DNA of 15,815 bases, from positions 1-15,815 of the forward strand of contig JAAAUF010000936.1 of assembly GCA_015499985.1 (NCBI GenBank), in the 5' to 3' direction. The notes beneath the pieces are model-generated. The model saw only the letters and a list, made by a program, of their open reading frames with translations. It had not been told where the DNA came from and did no database searches. This DNA is from Haplosporangium gracile (taxonomy: Eukaryota > Mortierellomycota > Mortierellomycetes > Mortierellales > Mortierellaceae). A program made the position numbers and the translations under genes. Shown one piece after another: positions 10,201-15,815 of the stretch (positions are counted from its first letter, which is position 1; each line of letters opens with the position of its first letter).

Positions 10201-11507
10201 CCTCTTGTAGGTATCACTTGCGACGCAAAATGAGTATATGGTCACGTCACATTACCTGTAGGGGATGTGCTGTGAGCGCTCGACAAGAGAATTGATGACT
10301 CTTCCGAGAGTGAGCAAACTCTGGTTGATCCTTCCTGCCTCCTTAGCCTGGGTTGCCTCTGCTCCAGAACGCGCAATGTTCTCAGAACCCGCCAAATCGA
10401 CCAGGTTCAGTTTTCCAATTTTTAGTAACTCCTCGCCGTCATCAGACGTCTCCTTGACATGGACTGTAATTGAGAACACTCCGTGAGATCGACTCGACTT
10501 GTCGTTGCTCTTTGTCGCGGCTACGGTTCTTTTGGCGCTTCCTCGTCTCAAAGCCTCGATACCTTGCTGAGCGTTAAAGACGGGGGCCTCCTCGAGACCT
10601 TGAACAAGAGGACCCTGTTTCTTTACACTGTCAAAGATCTTGACGGCCTTGCGGTCGTCATCCGGTGCCAGCAAATCTTTGATTTCCTCGTTGTACAACT
10701 CTAGGAACGACACGCGGACTGTAAACTCGTTCTGGTCCTTAAGAGCGTCGAACAGTCGATAGAGCGTCCTGGGGATAATACCAGCCTCGCGCGAGCTGTC
10801 TCCAAACTTGTCTCGAAGGTCTCCCTCCATCGTGTACGTCTTTCCAGTTCCTGTCTGTCCGTAAGCAAAGATGGTGCAGTTGTAACCGAGTAAGACCTCC
10901 TCCAGAATTGGAGTGACGACTTCGTTGTAGATGCTCTGCTGTTCCGAGTACATAAAGACGCGGTCAAAGCTGTAAGACTTTGACGGTGCTCGATCTCCGA
11001 GAGTTGAGGGGACTGTGATCTCTTTGTTCTGTGCCTGCACTACCACGGGCGAGTTTTCCTTGACCTCTCGCTCAGAACGATTTCTACCAGTCGTAAGGAT
11101 AAAAGTTGAGGTGTTGATGTCAGGTAGGTAACTGCTATTTTGCCGACATAAAGTATTATGGCGACAGAACTGGTGACTTGTCGTTACCTGATTCTGACGA
11201 CGACTTGAATGTTAAGCTCCTTGTTTACACCGGCACCAGAAGGACCCAGGGATTTGGCAAGCTGATGTAGTTGTTGTTGTTGTTGCTGTTGATTTTGCTG
11301 TGGGTGATGCAGTGAAGGAGTGAGTGCCCGGACGGTAGCAGGGGCAGAGCCTGCCGATCCGACCGAGTTGATAGACTCTGATGAGAGTCTTCGACGAAGC
11401 GAAGGAGTGCTGTCACCATTATTATTACTATTGTTGTTATTGCTGTTGTGTGAGGGCCGGTGGGCATTGGAGGCGGGATGGCCGGTCCCGTTTCTTGCGC
11501 CAAACAT
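7208..11507 (-). CDS. bimC: Kinesin-5 (BimC/Cut7/Eg5 family) mitotic motor
   Basis: Five exons on the minus strand: 11507-11188, 11083-10256, 10166-9932, 9831-8275 and 8173-7208 (TAG), giving 1301 residues; every junction keeps frame. Residues 1-98 are a low-complexity lead with N and Q runs. The motor spans about 99-445: P-loop GQTGTGKT (182-189), switch I NDKSSRSH (300-307), switch II DLAGSE (336-341), then neck-linker and ATREKNGVF neck sequence typical of kinesin-5. Residues from about 470 to 985 are a long heptad-rich stalk. A BimC box lies at about 1019-1039 ([13 protein letters not shown], then W), with T1023 in a CDK-type TP site that in this family controls spindle targeting. The tail is basic. 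Kinesin-5 is a homotetramer that slides antiparallel microtubules apart to form and keep a bipolar spindle. Loop 5 is short and has no tryptophan, unlike human Eg5. The ATG at 11507 is the first in frame; the open frame upstream has only a TTG. An ACGCGT hexamer lies about 120 bases upstream. Confidence 0.95.
11271..11300 (-). repeat. CAA/CAG triplet tract encoding a polyglutamine run
   Basis: Ten codons, CAG or CAA with one AAT, encode Q/N residues 70-79 in the N-terminal lead of the kinesin-5. Such a tract is prone to length change by replication slippage. It lies before the motor domain, so length variation should be tolerated. Confidence 0.8.
11418..11447 (-). repeat. AAT/AAC triplet tract encoding a polyasparagine run
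   Basis: Ten codons encode eight Asn and two Ser at residues 21-30 of the kinesin-5 lead. Mixed AAT and AAC codons suggest an old microsatellite that has partly diverged. Confidence 0.8.
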
Positions 11508-11795
11508 TGATTGAAGGAGAGATCTGTGTGATTGGATGGTGAGGGTATGATACAGCTGTGGTTCCTTGTCCTTGTCCCTATCCTTGTCGTTCTGTTGAAA
11601 GATGGAGCGATGCAAGTAAGGTCGAACGCGTGAGTGCTGGACTGAGGCAAAAAAGAAAATAAACAAATCCAAAGTGCGCGCCCAGGGGAGAGGCAAATAA
11701 CAAGATAGGAACTCACACGTGACCGAACGGCAAATTTTTGAAGCCTTGATTCTTTAGCATGCAAGAAAAAAAACTATGAAAAAGAAAGGGCCAAA
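11508..11795 (-). promoter_or_regulatory. Kinesin-5 promoter and 3' flank of the BTB gene
   Basis: These 288 bases separate the BTB stop codon from the kinesin start codon on the same strand. They contain an ACGCGT MluI cell-cycle box at 11626-11631, a CACGTG E-box at 11716-11721 and a CCAAT pentamer on the minus strand near 11532-11536. A frame continuous with the kinesin is open back to about 11696 but contains no ATG, so it is treated as leader. The MCB match is interesting because kinesin-5 is a mitotic gene; the other two hexamers or pentamers may be chance. Confidence 0.4.
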
Positions 11796-13248
11796 CTACT
11801 CCCAGAAGCGGTAAAGGTTGCTGAGGATGTCCTCGCCGAGAGAATTGATCATGTCCTTGCGCTCCTCAACAGAGAGATTCTGTTCAAGAAAGGCGTCCGT
11901 TGTTGAAGTGGTGACCTCGGTGCCAAAGAACTGGATGTACTCCTTAACGCTGTCCTTGGCCATGGCCCACTGCAGTCTGTTCAAGACCGCCTTGGGGACA
12001 CGACGTGACATATCCTTGTCCTCTTCCTCCTCTCCACCTTCAGGTCGATACTTGGCCAACAGAGAGATGGCCACCGACATGTTCAAAGAACACTGCATCG
12101 CCTTGAGCGACAGAGCCTTCAATGTAGGGATCTCATAGCGCTCTGAAATCCGGTAGAGGTCCTCAAAGTAGACAGCTCCTGGTTCATCTCGGTGCTTCGT
12201 TCTTCGCTCCTCTGTTTTGAAGGCGCCGAAAGTATAGACCTCTGAAGTTGCTCCAGTCGTCTCGCTCTCATTTTGGGCAGTCCCCGAAGTGGTTTGCCTT
12301 TGAGCTTCCTCATATCGCTTCTTGAGTCGCAGTCGTCCGGTGTAGAGGCATCGCAGCATGGCTCGAAAGACTTGAGGGGTGAACTCGGTGATGTTGCACA
12401 AGACACCGTAGAAGGGGCTTCCCCGAGTAGTCTTTTCTTCTGTGACCTCTGTCAATCGCTGAGCGAAATACTGGCTCTCCTTCAGAGCAGAAGAGTGGGC
12501 GTTGATGGAGATAGGTTCGTGAACAGCCCTCGAGGCAGGAAAGTAAAAGCAAACATCCGGCGGGGTGTCCTTCCAGTATTGCTCGGGTTCAAAGTCTGTG
12601 TAGATATCGAGAAAGGAGGTAAAGATAGGGTGCTCGAGGAATCGAGATCTCGAGATGTCGTGTGTGTGAAATGCGATCCTGAACTTGTACCGCCCGTTCC
12701 TCATCACCCTTCCCGATTGCAGCTTGACTATTTTTTTTAACAATTTTACAATTTGAGTTAATGTGTGCACGGCCTTGGCGGTAGTATAGACATAAAAAAG
12801 GAGAGAAAAAGGCAAAGGTACCTTGAATGGTATCGCCTTCAAAGATGCGGCGACCGTCGAGGCGGTCGACCAGGAGTTCAGAAAGAGTCGAGTCGGATCG
12901 CATCTTGATGCTTTGGATGCGACTGATCAGCTCTCGAGCGTTAGACGCGGTACTCTGCTGACCTGTTGCCGTCTCGTATTGGTTGGAAGAGCTGGACGAA
13001 GACGTGGAGTTCTGATAGGACTGCCATGTGAGGGAGAGGTTGAGCTCGATGCAAGCCTTCTTTTTTCGTTTAGTCTCGGTGAAGATGCAGTACCAGAAGC
13101 CGTGCTGGCTGAGGTTAGCGAAGGCCTTGTCAAAGATGCGAGTCTTTGTTTGGGTGTTGGGGGCTGTCTCCGACTCGTCGAAGGTTGAGCAGAGGACGCT
13201 GAAGCTGAGAGCTGAGATGTAGTCCTGGACCGACTCTGGCTCGCTCAT
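11796..13248 (-). CDS. BTB-domain protein, possible CUL3 adaptor
   Basis: Two exons on the minus strand, 13248-12822 and 12727-11796 (TAG), give 452 residues. The intron 12821-12728 has GTACCT..ATAG ends and phase 1, and the frame joins exactly. Residues 1 to about 190 form an N-terminal region with beta-rich segments interrupted by a poly-Ser stretch; it could be a diverged MATH-like domain, but I cannot confirm that. A BTB/POZ fold is suggested from about residue 200: DVCFYF, then an INAHSSALKESQYFAQRL segment like the BTB H-x3-L, S-x-YF pattern, then FRAMLRCLYTGRL matching the conserved end of the BTB core. A polar, charged insert of roughly 50 residues follows, then a region (EDLYRISERYEIPTLK) typical of BTB proteins and a helical tail. 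BTB proteins commonly recruit substrates to CUL3 ubiquitin ligases; that role here is inferred. The ATG at 13248 is the first in frame, with a CT-rich leader upstream. Confidence 0.85.
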
Positions 13249-13928
13249 CGTTGTACAGTGTTGCTCGTTGGTAGTTCGTTGAGTGGTGAGAAAGAGTGAG
13301 AAAGGAAGAGAGGAAGAGAGGAAGAGTGAAATAAGTGTACGCCTGCAGTGTGTCGTGAGGGTGTCGTGTATTCTTGTTCTTCATCAATCTCGTGAGAAGA
13401 AAAAAAATTGGTAAAAAGTGATCAAAAAAGCGCGTCGAATCACCGTCGTCACTCGCGCTGTGCACACACCACCAACACCCAACTATCGCGTCTATTAGAG
13501 GCAATTCCATCCAACGGTTTGAGGTTCTACGAATTAATATTACTAAACCTAATAATTTCGATCTTTTTTTCTAAAATCTCCACCAGTCTAAAACACCTTT
13601 CTGTTTCTCCTCTCTCCAGTACTGGGATCTGGGTACTGATTGATAATCGACTAGTGCGTCGATGTGGTCCTGATGCCTCTGTGCATGCAACCGCAATGCA
13701 CACTTTGTGGCATGCCATTGACAGTAAGGCTAGTTTCTTTTCTTGTTTTTTTTTTCACTCTAAGCATTATTTTCTTCACGCACGTTGTGGTAATTTCAAC
13801 GTCTTTGTTTTTTTTGATACAAACTGACACTACTTTTGACTTTACTATGTTTTTTTCTCTTACTCCCTACTTCTTCTCTCATTCATTCACATACTCATTC
13901 TCTTCACTCACGCACTCAAACACACGCC
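13249..13928. promoter_or_regulatory. Gene-free region between the BTB gene and the F-box remnant
   Basis: This is the shared upstream region of two divergent units. Near the BTB start it holds a purine-rich block, which is a CT-rich leader on the BTB strand, including three tandem copies of the octamer AGGAAGAG at 13303-13326. A perfect 7-base hairpin (TGTGCAT at 13680-13686, ATGCACA at 13696-13702) lies in the middle. T-rich runs at about 13746-13757 and 13808-13817 and a C/T/A-rich stretch at 13855-13925 look like the leader of the F-box unit. Open frames here lack credible starts and domain features. Confidence 0.5.
13303..13326. repeat. Three tandem copies of AGGAAGAG
   Basis: Perfect octamer repeats at 13303-13310, 13311-13318 and 13319-13326, within the 5' flank of the BTB gene. 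On the BTB coding strand they read as a CT-rich tract. Confidence 0.8.
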
Positions 13929-15190
13929 ATGTCGACCGCCACGCATCGCTTTTTCAACATACCAGAACTCGTTCATTTGATGGCAGGATATCTAGACTGA
14001 CCCGGCGCATCGCGCTTGGCACGAACCAGCCGCTGCTTCCACCGGCGAGTCGAACCATTGCTCTACGCGACCATTATGGTTTCGCACGATGTGCTCAGTA
14101 GCAACTTCCTCGCGTCTCCAGATACCATGCAGGCCTTCACAAAAAATGTCCTCTCCGTCCGTTATCTACATCTCGGACTGGCGTACACCGCCCATCTCTA
14201 TAACTGTTTTTACGCCTTTATCAGGCACAGGAAGGATCTACACCGGGTGCTGTTACCTTCTAACCACCGATCACAACGACGCCGACACGCTGCCCTATGC
14301 TGCTGTTACCACCCATGAGTAGGCTGAGAGAGCCAACTCTGCTAGCGAGGGAGTTTACATGGAGTTCAATCCGGTTCGTACTTCCAGGTGCGGATGCAGC
14401 AAGAATGTTCTTGAGACATTCAAGGTCCCTTTAAAGGATCTCGTTTGGGTGGATTCGCAAGGTTAAGAGTGAGGTACTTTGCTCAGATTTGTCAATCTGT
14501 GAGGCACTTGAGGTGTTTATGGTGCAGTGAGACAGCTTCAGGGATGCCACGACCTAGTTTCTCAGCCTATACCACACTGGACGATGCTGTGTCTAGACCC
14601 TAGTCATGTACAAGATTGCAGCACTAGGAAATCTCGTACTGTGTCCCGGCACTACCTCTGAGGCCTGACCTTACTACAGCAGGGCGCCAATGTTTGAGTT
14701 GACGATCGAGGAGCGACAATATTCCAGGTAGCTTAAGCAATTGTACATCTAGAATGGTTAGCTGACCCAGCTTACCTTACTCAGGATAGGGGTGATTATG
14801 CAGAATCAACTAAACAATCGGACAACATATCTCTATTTTCCCGACTCCTTTCCTGACATTGTGGGTCTGGATCTGGGAGGCGGTGATGGATCAAGGCGGC
14901 CTGGGTGTATGGTATGTCTGAGCGGTCTGACTCTATTGAAGGAGCTTCAAGGCTCCATCAATATGAACATGGATGAGAGCGAAGTGACTGTGGGCTGTCC
15001 TGGGGTACGGTGGATGACAAGTCATTGGCCAAGTCGATGGCCAGAGGTTGCAGAGTTTTTTCTGCTAAAAACGAAGATCACGGAACCCTTTGAGTGGTTG
15101 AGAGGTCATTACGAGGAAGGCCAGCTGGCCTTGAGATATTTAGTCCTTAGAGTTAGACGAGCCTGGACACCCCATATTTTTTTTTTCGTC
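13929..15190 (+). pseudogene. Decayed F-box / leucine-rich-repeat-like gene
   Basis: The ATG at 13929 opens a frame whose start (HRFFNIPELVHLMAGYLD) reads as an F-box, but a TGA at 13998-14000 interrupts it. The same frame continues after the stop with the rest of an F-box (PGASRLARTSRCFHRRVEPLLY) and stays open to 14318. Beyond that, leucine-rich fragments appear in different frames: SVRHLRCL near 14490-14515, LGNLVLCPGTTSEA near 14623-14665 and LTQLTLLRI near 14762-14788. A longer open piece from 14792 contains SGLTLLKEL, GSINM and VRWMTSHWP, resembling the LRR-like end of fungal F-box proteins. F-box proteins bring substrates to SCF ubiquitin ligases through SKP1; this copy can no longer make a full product without several corrections. 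These families are large in Mortierella-like fungi, so dead copies are expected. The 3' limit is approximate. A sequencing error could explain the first stop but not all the breaks. Confidence 0.7.
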
Positions 15191-15369
15191 GACTTTTTTC
15201 TTTTATTTTACATTTTGTTATGTTACGTTTAGCTGCACAAGAACACATGGACATTCATTGTAGTAACGTTGTCTTGCTTACACTTGACCATTTCATTCTC
15301 CTGGGTACCCTCATCATTTCCAACTGCAATGATTTTTTCTTATTTTTTTATTCAAAGAGAGCTGATGAT

Positions 15370-15391
15370 AAAAAAAAAAAAAAAAAAAAAA
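15370..15391 (+). repeat. A22 homopolymer tract
   Basis: Twenty-two consecutive A residues, about 180 bases after the end of the recognisable F-box remnant. It could be a simple mononucleotide repeat or the trace of a retroposed poly(A) tail. Confidence 0.9.
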
Positions 15392-15398
15392 GAAGAGG

Positions 15399-15419
15399 GT
15401 GGTTCCACAGAAGAACCAC
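15399..15419. repeat. Perfect 7-bp inverted repeat with 7-base loop
   Basis: GTGGTTC at 15399-15405 pairs with GAACCAC at 15413-15419 around the loop CACAGAA. It lies 8 bases after the A22 tract. A hairpin of this size in AT-rich DNA may be fortuitous. Confidence 0.6.
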
Positions 15420-15723
15420 AATTTGTAAGCGTAAATATTTTGACGGTGATCCCCAAATTTAAAAAATCTATGATTACCACATGAGAAAAAAGTCATGTTC
15501 TCTCACTTTTTTTCATCTCAGTTCTTTGCGTCGACATTACGACAATAACGAAAGGCTTTTTGCTCTTTCATTTCCTTCCAAGCCCAGGTATCACATCCTA
15601 TACATCCTGAACCTCTTGTCCCTTCTTAATCCAACTCAGCAGCCCTTTTTTTTTCGTACGCAATTTTATTTCTCCAGTGAAAAGCTCAAGGGAGGCATTT
15701 GATAGTGAAAGGGAACTACATAC

Positions 15724-15815
15724 CAAACTCTTCCAAGAGCCATCCACCAGTCGCAGTCCGGTTCTAAACCAGGCTCTGCGCAACAATTGCCGCTGCTCCT
15801 CACAGCTTCAACAGA
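15724..15815 (-). CDS. Possible partial exon of a minus-strand gene cut by the window edge
   Basis: The composition changes here from AT-rich to balanced. On the minus strand one frame is open over the whole segment. Another, after a stop near the edge, reads EEQRQLLRRAWFRTGLRLV and also looks protein-like. Both end at a consensus donor, GTATGT, with the GT at 15723-15722. I do not recognise the protein and cannot choose the frame. It could equally be non-coding. Confidence 0.2.

Larger units (their letters stand above)
15191..15723. other. AT-rich low-complexity region with no supported gene
   Basis: This stretch has long T-rich and A-rich runs, no codon structure, and no domain-like translation on either strand. 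It contains an A22 tract and a short hairpin, listed separately. The open frames in it are short and driven by composition. Confidence 0.5.

Noticed and set aside
11508..11696. N-terminal extension of the kinesin to 11696
   Set aside because: The open frame has no ATG before 11507; the only start-like codon is TTG. Its translation is not kinesin-like.
13408..13827. Plus-strand open frame of 139 codons upstream of the F-box remnant
   Set aside because: It starts at GTG, runs through T-rich low-complexity DNA and translates into Phe-rich sequence without a recognisable domain. It fits a leader or spacer.
15760..15770. GGTTCTAAACC resembling a tRNA T-arm
   Set aside because: No matching acceptor stem, D-arm or anticodon arm could be found at the required distance on either strand.

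Overview
The window looks like nuclear DNA of a filamentous fungus. The genes have short spliceosomal introns (about 65 to 116 bases) with GT..AG ends, pyrimidine-rich leaders and monocistronic spacing. The protein styles, and especially a decayed F-box/leucine-rich-repeat gene, suggest an early-diverging lineage such as Mortierellomycota. That placement is an inference from protein style; no marker gene or rRNA is present. All exon boundaries below were placed by hand from splice signals and frame continuity.

Layout: (1) 1-430, promoter and leader. (2) 431-5298, plus strand, a three-exon gene for a 1548-residue, largely disordered protein. It carries a textbook ubiquitin-interacting motif, several SUMO-interacting-like motifs, a UBZ-like zinc finger with an unusual fourth ligand, SQ/TQ clusters and an RG-rich tail. 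I read it as a nuclear ubiquitin/SUMO-reading scaffold, possibly for the DNA-damage response; it is the most novel item here. (3) 5886-6972, plus strand, a three-exon glutathione S-transferase-like protein with a low-complexity N-terminal extension. (4) 7208-11507, minus strand, a five-exon kinesin-5 (BimC/Cut7/Eg5) with motor, stalk and BimC box, convergent with the GST gene. (5) 11796-13248, minus strand, a two-exon BTB-domain protein, upstream of and in the same direction as the kinesin. (6) 13249-13928, a gene-free stretch between the BTB gene and the next item. (7) 13929 to about 15190, plus strand, a broken F-box/LRR-like gene with an early in-frame stop and later frame breaks. (8) 15191-15815, AT-rich, low-complexity DNA with an A22 tract, a hairpin, and a possible partial minus-strand exon at the window edge.

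The intact genes do not form an obvious pathway. Kinesin-5 drives spindle bipolarity, the first gene probably acts on chromatin through ubiquitin and SUMO marks, the BTB protein may be a CUL3 adaptor, and the GST is metabolic or detoxifying. A ubiquitin theme recurs (UIM/UBZ protein, BTB protein, F-box remnant), but nothing in the sequence shows that it is more than coincidence. I found no tRNA, rRNA, CRISPR array, or transposon with recognisable ends or transposase.
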